A DNA stretch of 64,000 bases from Saccharopolyspora indica (lineage in GTDB: Bacteria; Actinomycetota; Actinomycetes; Mycobacteriales; Pseudonocardiaceae). The DNA is taken from contig NZ_JAQGLB010000010.1 of the NCBI RefSeq assembly GCF_027853965.1, positions 62,001-126,000 on the forward strand. The letters run 5' to 3'. A program made the translations under genes and the position numbers. The notes below the pieces were generated by a model, which made no database searches, was not told the DNA's origin, and saw only the letters and a program-made list of their open reading frames with translations. This document shows positions 7,992 through 16,672 of the stretch, piece after piece (within the stretch, counting starts at the first letter, position 1; each line of letters opens with the position of its first letter).

Positions 7992-9121
7992 CGCTCCACC
8001 GGCAGCCGCACCGCCACCGAGCAGCCCCGCCCGCCCGGTCCGGGGCCGAACTCGGCCGAGCCGCCGCAGGCCAGTGCGCGTTCCCGGACGCCGTCGAGCC
8101 CGTGGCCGTTCGTGCCGCCGGTGTCGCCGCGCCCGTCGTCGGTGACCGTGATGAGCAGGTCGTCGGCCCGCCAGTCCAGGGTCACCGAGATCTCCGCGGC
8201 GTTCGCGTGCTTGATGGCGTTGGTGAGCGCCTCCTGCACCGCGCGGTAGGCGGCCAGCTCCGCGTCCGGCGCCAGCGGGCGAGGAGTGCCCGACACCTCC
8301 AGGGAGGTCTTCGGGCCGGCCCTCGCCACCCCTTCGACCAGCGTCGGGATCTGGTCCGCGGTGGGCGCGCCACCGTCGGCGGGCCGGTCCAGCAGCCCGA
8401 GCAGCCAGCGTACCTGGGTCATCGCGTTGCGCCCGGCCGCGGCGATGTCGTCGAACGCCCGCTCGGCGCGCTCCGGCTTGCTGCGCACGACCACCGGACC
8501 GGCTTCGGCCTGCACGATCATCAGGCTGATCGCGTGCCCGAGGATGTCGTGCATGTCCCGGGCGATCACGGCGCGCTCCCGTGCCGCTGCTCGCTGCGCC
8601 TCCAGCTCCCGCTCCCGTTCCAGCTGCCGCGCGTGGGCCTGCCGGTGCGCCGTGGCCCGGCCCGCGGCCCAGGCCGCGGCGTACATCACGATGCCGTGCA
8701 CGACCGTCTCCGCACCGGCGTGCAGCACGACGCCACCGAGCTCCAGGGCAGCACCGACGCCCAGCAGCGCCAGCCCCCGGGCGCGTTGCCGGGAGCTGCC
8801 CGCGGCGGCCAGCGTGTACGTGGCGACGAGCGCCGCGTAGGCGACCGGCTGTCGTGCGGTGTCCGGGTCGTTCAGCGTGTAGGCGGCGGTGGCGAGGATG
8901 ACCAGCGCGAAGACCAGCAGCGGCGCCCGCCGTCGCCACAGCAGCGGCAGCGCTTCGCCCAGCACCGGTAGGTACTGCGCGAGCGTCCAGCCGGTCTCGG
9001 GGGCGGCGACCCGGGTGGTGACCAGGAACGGCGCGGTGTGGGCGGCGAGCACGGCCAGCGCGATGCCGGAGTCCACAAGGGATGGTGGAATTCGGCGGAG
9101 CAGAACGGCGAGTCGTGGCAT
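7979..9121 (-). CDS. NarL-type sensor histidine kinase without adjacent response regulator
   Basis: 380 residues. Four to five membrane helices fill residues 15-160, followed by a coiled-coil linker (QLERERELEAQRAAARER), the HisKA_3 dimerisation domain with phospho-acceptor His191 (RDMHDILGH), and an HATPase domain with the N box at Asn301 (EALTNAIKHAN) and G box VTDDGRG. This is the DesK/LiaS layout. No response-regulator gene is next to it. Its start is 12 bases from the stop of the upstream penicillin-binding-protein-like gene, so both are one operon, suggesting a link to the cell envelope. Confidence 0.92.
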   Translation of the reverse strand: MPRLAVLLRRIPPSLVDSGIALAVLAAHTAPFLVTTRVAAPETGWTLAQYLPVLGEALPLLWRRRAPLLVFALVILATAAYTLNDPDTARQPVAYAALVATYTLAAAGSSRQRARGLALLGVGAALELGGVVLHAGAETVVHGIVMYAAAWAAGRATAHRQAHARQLERERELEAQRAAARERAVIARDMHDILGHAISLMIVQAEAGPVVVRSKPERAERAFDDIAAAGRNAMTQVRWLLGLLDRPADGGAPTADQIPTLVEGVARAGPKTSLEVSGTPRPLAPDAELAAYRAVQEALTNAIKHANAAEISVTLDWRADDLLITVTDDGRGDTGGTNGHGLDGVRERALACGGSAEFGPGPGGRGCSVAVRLPVERQSK

Positions 9122-9133
9122 GGCGGCACCAAT

Positions 9134-10975
9134 CTACGTGAAGTGCAGGCCGGCGAAGTTGTAGATCAGCGCGGCGGCGGCGAAGGACACCGCGCCGAGG
9201 GTGAGCGCGGTGTAGGCGATCCGGCCGGGCAACCGCCACCAGCGCCGCCACCACGCACCGAGCGCGCAGAACACCATCAGGGCGGCCAGCGGGACGGTCG
9301 CCGAAGCCAGCACCAGCAGCGCGATCAGCGTGGGCGTGGCCTCCACGACGGCTGTCGTCGCAGCGGGCTCGTCGAGCATGATGGCGCCGAACCAGGCGAC
9401 GAAGGTGACCACGACCGCACCGGTGAACCATCCGGTGGCGCGGGCGATCCGGGCGCCTCGCGGATGCGCCGGACGGCGGCGCGCGCGGCGGATCGCGGCC
9501 AGCAGGGGGAATCCGGCCACCGCGAGCAGCCCGGCGGCGGCGCCGAAGCCGAACATGCCCAGGTGCAGCTGCGGAAGGTCACCGGCGCCGATCCGGTCGA
9601 ACACGTTGGTGCTGCCGTCGATGGCGAGCTGCCCCGGTTCCGGGAAGGCGATCAGCCCCCACCCGCCGCGCTCGGCGAACAGGCCCGGCTCGACCTGGTC
9701 CCAGTCCTTCGGCCCGCCGGACAGGCCGGTGGTGCGGATGCTGCCGTCGCCGTTGGCGGTGACGTGCACCGGTTTCCGCCAGAGCGCCTTGACCTTGTAC
9801 ATGCTGAACCGGCTGGTCCGGCCCGCCTGGTACCAGCCGGTGTACTGGTCGGCGTCGGCCTGGAGCGGGGTGCGCGGCGCGGGTGCCCTGGCCGGGAGGT
9901 AGGTGTCGACGAGCGCCTCCACGAGCTCGATGCCGTCGATCCCCTCACCGCCCTCGCCGTCGCCGTTGGCGACGATGTTGATGCCCAGGTCGAGCTCCGG
10001 CACGAACAGCATGTAGGAGTTCATGCCGGGCATCTCGCCGCCCTTGAACAGCAGCGGATGACCGTTGTGCTGGATGTGCTCGAAGATGAAGCCGACACCG
10101 CGCAGCGCCGGGTGCTCGGTGTGCTGCTGGCGCTGCATCTCCGCAGCGATGCCGGGGCCGAGCCTGGGATCGCGGTCGAGCTGGGCGAGCATGTAGCGGC
10201 CCATGTCGGCGGGCGTCGACGTCGGACCGGTGCCGCCGGGGATCATGTAGCCGCAGGTCGCCTCGGTGGGAGTGCCGTCGCCGAGGTAGGCGGTGGTGTC
10301 GCCCTTGCCGCCGCAGCGGGCGTCGGAGTCGTTCATGCCGAGCGGCTGGAAGACGTGCTGCTCGACGTAGTCGGCGTAGGGCATGCCGGAGGCGACCTCG
10401 ACCAGGTGCCCGGCCAGCGCGGTGCCGTAGTTGTTGTAGACCACGCCCGATCCCGGCGGCCTGACCCTGGCGGGCTGGTACTTGGCGAGCCCTTCGGCGA
10501 GCGGCTCCCGGTGGACGAGCATCCCGACCATGTGGTCCTCGTCGAACCCGGCCGTGTAGGTGAGCAGGTGCCGCAGCGTGACCGGCTGCCCGGGGTAGGT
10601 GTCCTCGATCTGGAACGTGCTCAGGTAGCGGTTGACGTCGGCGTCGAGGTCCAGCTTGCCCTCGTGCACCAGTTGCAGCGCGGCTTGCGCGGTGAAGAGC
10701 TTGGCCTGCGAGCCGACGAGGAACCGGGTGCGGTCGGGATCGACCGGGATGCCCTTCTCGACGTCGGCCAGCCCGTAGCCCTTGTTGATGACCTGCTCGC
10801 CACCGGCGACCACGGTCACGGCGGCGCCGGGTATCTCCTCCTCGGCCATGGCCGCGGCGAGGTAGTCGTCGATCCACTTCTCGAGGCCGGGCGGCGGTGC
10901 GGCGGCCAGCGCCGGAGCCGCGGTCAGCAGCGCGGCGGCCGCGGTCAGCAGGCCGACCACCAGTCGTTTGATCAT
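9134..10975 (-). CDS. Membrane-anchored serine hydrolase of the beta-lactamase/PBP (class C) fold
   Basis: 613 residues from ATG 10975, where a signal peptide (MIKRLVVGLLTAAAALL, cleavage after ALA) begins; the open frame further upstream is a non-coding extension. The catalytic motifs are Ser89-x-x-Lys92 (GSQAK) and Tyr180-Asn-Asn (VVYNNYG). After the catalytic domain (about 30-360) comes a beta-rich region, then four to five transmembrane helices in the last 170 residues. Family members are D-Ala-D-Ala peptidases, esterases or resistance-linked proteins; activity here is not fixed by sequence. Leads an operon with the sensor kinase, which hints at sensing or remodelling of the wall. Confidence 0.9.
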   Translation of the reverse strand: MIKRLVVGLLTAAAALLTAAPALAAAPPPGLEKWIDDYLAAAMAEEEIPGAAVTVVAGGEQVINKGYGLADVEKGIPVDPDRTRFLVGSQAKLFTAQAALQLVHEGKLDLDADVNRYLSTFQIEDTYPGQPVTLRHLLTYTAGFDEDHMVGMLVHREPLAEGLAKYQPARVRPPGSGVVYNNYGTALAGHLVEVASGMPYADYVEQHVFQPLGMNDSDARCGGKGDTTAYLGDGTPTEATCGYMIPGGTGPTSTPADMGRYMLAQLDRDPRLGPGIAAEMQRQQHTEHPALRGVGFIFEHIQHNGHPLLFKGGEMPGMNSYMLFVPELDLGINIVANGDGEGGEGIDGIELVEALVDTYLPARAPAPRTPLQADADQYTGWYQAGRTSRFSMYKVKALWRKPVHVTANGDGSIRTTGLSGGPKDWDQVEPGLFAERGGWGLIAFPEPGQLAIDGSTNVFDRIGAGDLPQLHLGMFGFGAAAGLLAVAGFPLLAAIRRARRRPAHPRGARIARATGWFTGAVVVTFVAWFGAIMLDEPAATTAVVEATPTLIALLVLASATVPLAALMVFCALGAWWRRWWRLPGRIAYTALTLGAVSFAAAALIYNFAGLHFT

Positions 10976-11010
10976 GCCCGTCAGCTTCGGGCGAGCACCC
11001 GGCCCGGCAC

Positions 11011-11051
11011 ATCGCCGACGCGACCGATCCCGCATCGGTCGCGTCGGCGAT
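11011..11051 (-). terminator. Hairpin terminator of the sugar-transporter operon
   Basis: A perfect 18-bp stem (arm ATCGCCGACGCGACCGAT) with loop CCCGC lies ten bases beyond the stop of the permease/binding-protein fusion. There is no long T run, as is usual for high-GC actinomycetes. Confidence 0.75.
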
Positions 11052-11060
11052 TTCCGGCGA

Positions 11061-13001
11061 TCACTGACCGCGGAGGAAGGCCTCCACGGTGTCCTTCGTG
11101 ACGACCTGGACCGGGATGTTGGTCGGGGCTCCGGGGCCGAGGTCGCGGGCGCGGGCCGCGCGGACCGCCTGCTCCACCGCCGCCTTGCCGAGCAGCTTCG
11201 GCTGCTGAGCCACGTCGGCGCTCTCGGTGCCCGCCTGGACCGCCGCCAGGCCCTCCGGCGTGCCGTCGAAGCCGACGACCTTGACGTCGGTGCCCGCGCG
11301 GGAGCCCAGTGCCGTGATCGCACCCAGCGCCATCTCGTCGTTGGCCGCGAAGACACCCCGGATCTCCGGGTGTGCCTGCGCGATGTTCTGCATGACGTCC
11401 AGCGCCCTGGTGCGGTCGAAGTCCGCGGGCTGCGAGGCCACCACCTGGATGCCCGGGTGGTTGCGGATCTCCTCGGTGAAGCCCTGGCCGCGCTCCCGCG
11501 CCGCGGAGGTGCCGGGCTGGCCCTCCAGCACCGCGACCGGACCGGCGCCGACCAGCTGAGCCAGCTGCTGCGCGGCCAGGCGGCCGCCCGCGACGTTGTC
11601 GGAGGCGACGGTGGTGACCACGATGCCGTCGCTGGGCGCGCGGTCCACGCCGATCACCGGGATCTCCGCGGCGTTCGCCGCCTTCACCGAGGGCACCACC
11701 GCGTCGGAGTCCACCGGGTTGACCACGATCGCGTCCGCGTTCTGCGCGATCGCGTTCTGCACCGCGTTCGCCTGCTGCGAGGCGTCCTCGGAGGCATCGG
11801 TGACGCGCAGGTCGACGCCGAGCCGGTCGGCCTCCTCCTGCGCGCCCTGGCGCAGGTCGACGAAGAACGGGTTGTTCAAAGTGGACACCGACAGCGCGAT
11901 CTGCAGCCGCCCGTCGTCGGCGGCGTTCTGCCGCTGGTAGACCGCCCAGCCCGCGGCCACCACCAGCAGCGCGGTCACCGCCGCCGTCGCGCGGCGGATC
12001 GCCGGTGTGCGCAGCAGTCCCGGGCCGCGCCGCCCGCTGCGCCGGCGCTGGCGCACGGTGTCGAACAGCACCGCCGCGGCGATCACCGCACCGATGACGA
12101 CCTGCTGCCAGAACGCCGAGACGTCCAGCAGGTTCAGGCCGTTGCGCAGCACCGCGAGGATCAGCGCGCCGACGAAGGTGCCCAGCGCGGACCCGACACC
12201 ACCGGCCAGGCTCGCCCCGCCGATCACCACCGCCGCGATCGCGTCCAGCTCGTAGCCGGTGCCCGCCTCGGGCTGCGCCGAGGACAGCCGCGCCGCGAGC
12301 AGGATGCCCGCCACCGCCGCGAAGAGCCCGGACAGCGCGTAGATCAGCAGCCGCTGGCGGGTGACCTTGATGCCGGACAGCCGCGCCGCCTCGGCGTTGC
12401 CGCCGATCGCGTACATCGCGCGCCCGGTGTAGGTGCGCCGCAGCACGAACGCCGTGATCAGCCCGATCGCCAGCATCACCAGCACCGGGTAGGGGAGCAC
12501 CCCGAACAGCTCGCCGCTGCCGATCTCGGTCAGCCAGCCGTCCACCCCGATCGGCCTGCCGTCGGAGATGACCAGCGCCAGCCCGCGCGCCACGCTGAGC
12601 ATCGCCAGCGTCGCGATGAACGGCGGAACGCGTCCTGCGGTGATCAGCACACCGCTGGCCAGGCCGGCGAGCGCACCCGCGGCCAGGCCGACCGGGACGG
12701 CCAGCCACAGCGGCAGCCCGGCCGAGGTCACCGCCCAGCCGGTCACGATCCCGGCCAGCCCGGCGACGCTGCCCACCGACAGGTCGATGCCGCCGCTGAC
12801 GATCACGAACGTCATGCCGAACGCCAGCACCGCCACCACGGACGCCTGCACGCCCACGTTGAGCAGGTTGTTCGCGGTCAGGAAGTCCGGTGACAACAGC
12901 GCCAGCAGGACCACCAGCACGACCAGCCCGCCGAGCGGTCCGCCGGCGCGGCCGAGCGCGGCCCGCCAGCGCGGGGTGGTGCCGACCTCGTTGTCAGGCA
13001 T
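11061..13001 (-). CDS. Fused sugar ABC permease (RbsC-like) and substrate-binding protein (RbsB-like)
   Basis: 646 residues from ATG 13001. Residues 1-330 are an RbsC-type permease with about ten helices, including the conserved GIDLSVGSV and the EAARLSGI coupling loop, and the VVIGGASLAGG segment near its end. After a basic linker a further hydrophobic helix (about 340-357) leads into a complete RbsB-type periplasmic-binding domain (about 365-646) with NNPFFVDL, DAIVVNPVDSDAV, FAANDEMALG and VVGFDGTPEG. The helix would tether the binding domain outside. These are normally two genes. Overlaps the ATPase gene by 8 bases. Sugar unknown, pentose or inositol type likely. Confidence 0.93.
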   Translation of the reverse strand: MPDNEVGTTPRWRAALGRAGGPLGGLVVLVVLLALLSPDFLTANNLLNVGVQASVVAVLAFGMTFVIVSGGIDLSVGSVAGLAGIVTGWAVTSAGLPLWLAVPVGLAAGALAGLASGVLITAGRVPPFIATLAMLSVARGLALVISDGRPIGVDGWLTEIGSGELFGVLPYPVLVMLAIGLITAFVLRRTYTGRAMYAIGGNAEAARLSGIKVTRQRLLIYALSGLFAAVAGILLAARLSSAQPEAGTGYELDAIAAVVIGGASLAGGVGSALGTFVGALILAVLRNGLNLLDVSAFWQQVVIGAVIAAAVLFDTVRQRRRSGRRGPGLLRTPAIRRATAAVTALLVVAAGWAVYQRQNAADDGRLQIALSVSTLNNPFFVDLRQGAQEEADRLGVDLRVTDASEDASQQANAVQNAIAQNADAIVVNPVDSDAVVPSVKAANAAEIPVIGVDRAPSDGIVVTTVASDNVAGGRLAAQQLAQLVGAGPVAVLEGQPGTSAARERGQGFTEEIRNHPGIQVVASQPADFDRTRALDVMQNIAQAHPEIRGVFAANDEMALGAITALGSRAGTDVKVVGFDGTPEGLAAVQAGTESADVAQQPKLLGKAAVEQAVRAARARDLGPGAPTNIPVQVVTKDTVEAFLRGQ

Positions 13002-14505
13002 CGCTTTCTCCTCCGGTGTGCTCCGCCGAGACGGCGAGCGCCAGCACGCGCTCCTGGGTCGCCTCGGCACCGTTGAGCTCGCCGCGCAGCCGTCCGTCGG
13101 CCAGCACCAGCACCCGGTCGCTGAGGCCGAGCAGTTCGGGCAGGTCGCTGGAGACGACGAGCACCGTGGTGCCCGCGCGGGCGAGTTCGTTGATGAGTTC
13201 GTAGATCTCGGCGCGGGCGCCGACGTCGATGCCGCGGGTGGGCTCGTCGAGGATGAGCACCCGCGGTTGGGCCAGCAGCCACTTGCCGATGACGATCTTC
13301 TGCTGGTTGCCGCCGGAGAGGGTCAGCGCGGGCTGGTCCAGCCCGGCGGTGCGGATCCGCAGCCGCTGCACCGACTCCGCGGCGGCGCGCCGCTGCCCGG
13401 CCAGGTCGACGAGCCCGGCGCGGGTGCGGTCGGAAAGCGTTGCCAGGCCCAGGTTCTCGGCCACCGACGCGCCCAGCACCAGGCCCTGACCGGCCCGGTC
13501 CTCGGGGACCAGCGCGAGCCCGGCGGCGCGGGCCGCGGCGATGTCGCCGGACGGGATCGACTGCCCGCCGACCAGCACTTCGCCCTCGTCGTAGCCGTCG
13601 GCGCCGAACAGCGCCCGCACCAGCTCGGTGCGTCCCGCGCCGACCAGGCCGCCGATGCCCACCACCTCCCCGGCCCGCGCGGTGAAGCCGATGTCGGCGA
13701 GCACGCCGTGGCTGGTCAGCCCGCGGACCTCCAGCTGCACCTCGCCGATCTCGGCCTCGCGCGGCGGGTACTGGTGGTCGACGGTGCGGCCGACCATGAG
13801 CCGCACCAGCTCGTCCGGATCGGTGTCCGCGGGCACCTCGGCCACCTTGGCGCCGTCGCGCAGCACGCTGACCCGGTCGCCGATCTCGGCGACCTCGCCG
13901 AGCAGGTGGGAGATGAACACCACGCCGACGCCCTGCGCGGTGAGGTCGCCGACGATGCCGAACAGCCGGTCCACCTCGGCGCGGCTGAGCACCGCGGTCG
14001 GCTCGTCCATGATCAGGAAGCGGGTGTCCAGGCTGAGCGCCTTGGCGATCTCCACCAGCTGCCGGTGCGCGACGCCGAGCTCGCCGACCACGGCGTCGAC
14101 GTGCAGGTCCAGGCCCATCCGCTCGATCAGCTCGGCGGCCCGGCGGCGCATCGCGCGGCGGTCGATCACGCCGAAGCGGCGCGGCGGGCGGCCCAGGTAG
14201 ATGTTCTCGGCCACGGTCAGCTGCGGCACCAGCGCCATCTCCTGGTGGATGGTGGCGATGCCCAGCCGCTCGGCGTCCTCGGGGCCGTGGAAGCGCACCG
14301 GGCGGCCGTCCACCCGGATCTCGCCGGTGTCCGGCCGGTGCGCGCCGGCGATCATCTTGATCAGCGTGCTCTTGCCCGCGCCGTTCTCGCCGAGCAGCAC
14401 GTGCACCTCGCCGGGGCGCAGGTCGAAGTCCACCGCGTCCAGGGCGCGCACACCGGGGTAGGTCTTGGAGACCCCGATCAGCTCCAGGTGCCCGTCGTCG
14501 GCCAT
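12994..14505 (-). CDS. Sugar ABC transporter ATP-binding protein (RbsA-like, double ATPase)
   Basis: 503 residues from ATG 14505. Two ABC domains: the first has Walker A GENGAGKST (39-47) and Walker B LIMDEPTAVL; the second has a degenerate Walker A (GLVGAGRTE) but an intact signature LSGGNQQK and Walker B DEPTRGID. This asymmetry is usual for RbsA/MglA proteins. Start chosen by the MADDGHLELIGVSKTYPG beginning of the domain. Works with the fused permease/binding protein downstream, which it overlaps, to import a monosaccharide. A LacI regulator is divergent, and a matching operator sits 37 bases from the start. Confidence 0.95.
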   Translation of the reverse strand: MADDGHLELIGVSKTYPGVRALDAVDFDLRPGEVHVLLGENGAGKSTLIKMIAGAHRPDTGEIRVDGRPVRFHGPEDAERLGIATIHQEMALVPQLTVAENIYLGRPPRRFGVIDRRAMRRRAAELIERMGLDLHVDAVVGELGVAHRQLVEIAKALSLDTRFLIMDEPTAVLSRAEVDRLFGIVGDLTAQGVGVVFISHLLGEVAEIGDRVSVLRDGAKVAEVPADTDPDELVRLMVGRTVDHQYPPREAEIGEVQLEVRGLTSHGVLADIGFTARAGEVVGIGGLVGAGRTELVRALFGADGYDEGEVLVGGQSIPSGDIAAARAAGLALVPEDRAGQGLVLGASVAENLGLATLSDRTRAGLVDLAGQRRAAAESVQRLRIRTAGLDQPALTLSGGNQQKIVIGKWLLAQPRVLILDEPTRGIDVGARAEIYELINELARAGTTVLVVSSDLPELLGLSDRVLVLADGRLRGELNGAEATQERVLALAVSAEHTGGESDA

Positions 14506-14541
14506 CACCGTCAGCTCCACTCGTCGTTGAGCGCGGAAACT

Positions 14542-14554
14542 GTAATCGGTTTCC
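14542..14554. promoter_or_regulatory. LacI-type operator in front of the sugar transporter
   Basis: GTAATCGGTTTCC is, on the other strand, GGAAACCGATTAC; it shares the core ACCGATTAC with the second site at 14611. A central CG with AT-rich flanks is typical of LacI-family sites. Confidence 0.7.
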
Positions 14555-14610
14555 GTAGCTGGGCCACGATGAACCATGAGAGATCTGCTGTCAAGCGGCA
14601 CAATGGTTGC

Positions 14611-14622
14611 GTAACCGATTAC
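14611..14622. promoter_or_regulatory. LacI-type operator in front of the regulator gene
   Basis: GTAACCGATTAC is a near-perfect 12-bp palindrome, 55 bases from the regulator start. With the site at 14542 it gives one operator per divergent promoter, so the regulator probably represses both the transporter and itself. Confidence 0.7.
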
Positions 14623-14676
14623 ACTCCGATCGGCCGCAGCGCGACGGTGCGCCCGGCTGCGAGCGGAGGAGGTGGC

Positions 14677-15654
14677 GTGGGCGTCACGATCCACGATGTG
14701 GCGGCGCGGGCCGGGGTCTCGGTGGCGACCGCGTCGCGCGCGATGTCCGGGCAGCGCGGCGTGCGGGCGGAGAACCGCGACAAGGTGCTCGCGGCGGCCC
14801 GCGAGCTCGACTACGAGCCCAACGTCGTGGCGGCCTCGCTGCGCAGCCGCACCACGCACACCATCGGCATGGTCGTGCCCCGCATCGCCAACCCGTTCTT
14901 CGCCACCCTCGTGGAGTCGATCGAGAAGCGGCTGCACGACGGCCAGCGCAGCCTGCTGCTGGCCAACTCGCACTACGAACCGGAGGTCGAGCAGCGCCAG
15001 GTGCGCGCGCTGCTGGACCGCCGCGTCGACGCGCTGATCCTGATCCCGTGCCACCGCGAGCGCAGCGGCGAAGTGCTGGCCACGGCGGCGGCCCGCATCC
15101 CGGTGATCCAGCTCGACCTGCGGGTGGACGGCTTCGCCAGCAGCTGGGTCGGCGTGGACAACGAGGCCGGGGTCTGGCAGGTGGTGCGGCACCTGACCGA
15201 GCGCGGCGCGAAGCGCCTGGTGTTCGTGGGCGCGCAGCCGACCGACTCGGCCGCCCAGGCCCGGCTCGACGGCTACCGCCGCGCGGCGGGCGACGGAGAT
15301 GACGTGCTGCTGGGCGACTTCAGCAAGGAGTGGGGCCAGCAGGCGGCGAAACTGCTGCTGCAGCGCGGTGATCTGCCCGACGGCATCGTCTGCGGCAACG
15401 ACACGATCGCCCTGGGCGTGCTCGGCGAGCTGGCGAGCAACGACGTCCGGGTGCCGCAGGACGTGCTGGTCGCGGGCTTCGACGACATCCCTTACGCGGA
15501 GCTCTCCCGCCCGGCCCTGACCACGGTCCGCCAACCGCAGGAGCAGATCGCGGCCGAAGCGGTCCGCATCCTCGACGCCCGCCTCGCCGACGACGCGGCA
15601 GCGCCCCGGAGCACGGCGATCACCCCGGAACTCATCGTCCGCGCCTCGACCTGA
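14677..15654 (+). CDS. LacI-family repressor of the divergent sugar transporter
   Basis: 325 residues from GTG 14677, behind GGAGGAGG. The N-terminal helix-turn-helix (TIHDVAARAGVSVATASRAM, then the hinge LRSRTTHTIG) is canonical, and the rest is the periplasmic-binding-like effector domain with VPRIANPFFATL and VAGFDDIPYAELSRPALTTV. Divergent from the RbsA-like gene, with two shared operator sequences between. The ligand is presumably the imported sugar. Confidence 0.94.
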   Translation: MGVTIHDVAARAGVSVATASRAMSGQRGVRAENRDKVLAAARELDYEPNVVAASLRSRTTHTIGMVVPRIANPFFATLVESIEKRLHDGQRSLLLANSHYEPEVEQRQVRALLDRRVDALILIPCHRERSGEVLATAAARIPVIQLDLRVDGFASSWVGVDNEAGVWQVVRHLTERGAKRLVFVGAQPTDSAAQARLDGYRRAAGDGDDVLLGDFSKEWGQQAAKLLLQRGDLPDGIVCGNDTIALGVLGELASNDVRVPQDVLVAGFDDIPYAELSRPALTTVRQPQEQIAAEAVRILDARLADDAAAPRSTAITPELIVRAST

Positions 15655-15697
15655 GCGGTGGTCGAGGCCCCTGCGCGCCGTCCGGGTGGGGACTGCC

Positions 15698-15741
15698 GCG
15701 ATTTCAACGGAAATCGGACGTCTGATTTCAATGGAAGTTGC
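15698..15741. repeat. Palindromic repeat family B, copy 1
   Basis: 44 bases starting GCGATTTCAACGGAAATC, with a GGACGTCTGA centre and an imperfect complementary arm. Copies 2 and 3 are at 43847 and 59497. It lies between two plus-strand genes, 74 bases ahead of the M50 gene. Confidence 0.75.
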
Positions 15742-15814
15742 GCAGCGGTCTGCCGGTGGGAGCGGCCGGGTGCCTCGGCTAGGCTGGGTCGCGGTCCCGA
15801 ACCCCGAACCTCAG

Positions 15815-16531
15815 GTGTCTGCTGTGGACGAATTAGTGCGGGAGTGGTCCGCGCAGCTGCTCGACTCGGGCAACGTCGCCGCGCTCGTCGCCGGGCTGGT
15901 CTCGCTGGTGCTGGTGCTCAACCGGACCACCTGGCTGCCGCTGCGCAACGTCGTGACCATCGCGCACGAGGGCGGGCACGCGGTGGTCGCGCTGCTCAGC
16001 GGGCGCAAGCTCAACGGAATCCGGCTGCACTCCGACACCTCCGGGCTCACCGTGTCGACCGGCAAGGCGACCGGGCCGGGCATGGTCCTCACCCTGTTCG
16101 CCGGGTACCCGGCGGTCTCGCTGCTCGGGCTGGGCGGCGCGTGGCTGGTCACCGCCGACCTCGCGCACGTGATGCTGTGGGGCTTCATCGCGCTGCTGGC
16201 GGCCATGCTGCTCGCGATCCGCAACGCCTACGGCGTGCTGTCGATCCTGGTGACCGGTGGCGGGCTCTTCGCGGTGTCCTGGTTCGCCACCCCTGCCTGG
16301 CAGGCGCTGTGCTGCGCCCTGCTGAGCTGGTTCCTGCTGATCGGCGGCCTGCGGCCGATCTCCGAGCTGAGCCGCAAGCGCTCGCGCGGCCGGGCCGCCA
16401 ACTCCGACGCCGACCAGCTCGCCCGGATGACGGGAGTGCCCGCCGGGCTGTGGCTGGTGCTGTGGTTCCTGCTCGGTCTGGTCGCCCTCGTGCTGGGCGG
16501 CACCTGGCTGCTCCTCATGCCGCAGCTGTGA
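15815..16531 (+). CDS. M50-family membrane metallopeptidase
   Basis: 238 residues from GTG 15815. The zinc motif HEGGH (His51, Glu52, His55) lies at the start of a hydrophobic helix, as in M50B site-2-type proteases, and six or so helices span the protein. An open frame reaches back to 15686, but that stretch runs through the family B palindrome, so the shorter start is preferred. Such small actinobacterial M50 proteins lack the PDZ domain of RseP and have no known substrate. A DAD-type second motif for the third zinc ligand is not obvious. Confidence 0.82.
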   Translation: MSAVDELVREWSAQLLDSGNVAALVAGLVSLVLVLNRTTWLPLRNVVTIAHEGGHAVVALLSGRKLNGIRLHSDTSGLTVSTGKATGPGMVLTLFAGYPAVSLLGLGGAWLVTADLAHVMLWGFIALLAAMLLAIRNAYGVLSILVTGGGLFAVSWFATPAWQALCCALLSWFLLIGGLRPISELSRKRSRGRAANSDADQLARMTGVPAGLWLVLWFLLGLVALVLGGTWLLLMPQL

Positions 16532-16576
16532 GGTGGGGGTTGCGTGTGGCTGGCGGGTTCGGCCTGGGTAGGTGGG

Positions 16577-16620
16577 CCGTGAGCGTTTTGGGGTGTTGTA
16601 GCGCCCCGAAACGCTCACGG
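16577..16620. repeat. Palindromic repeat family A, copy 2
   Basis: 44 bases, left arm CCGTGAGCGTTTTGGGG, centre TGTTGTAGCG, right arm complementary with one G-T pair. Between two genes on the plus strand, 45 bases after the M50 stop and 52 before the reductase start. Confidence 0.85.
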
Positions 16621-16672
16621 GTGTGAGGATGAGCTCCTTGCCGGAGGTGGCGTTTTCTAGCAGCATCGCGGC

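Noticed and set aside
15686..15814. Longer N terminus for the M50 peptidase
   Set aside because: The extra 43 residues are encoded by the family B palindrome; the same peptide pattern appears in the rejected extension at 43635-43950.
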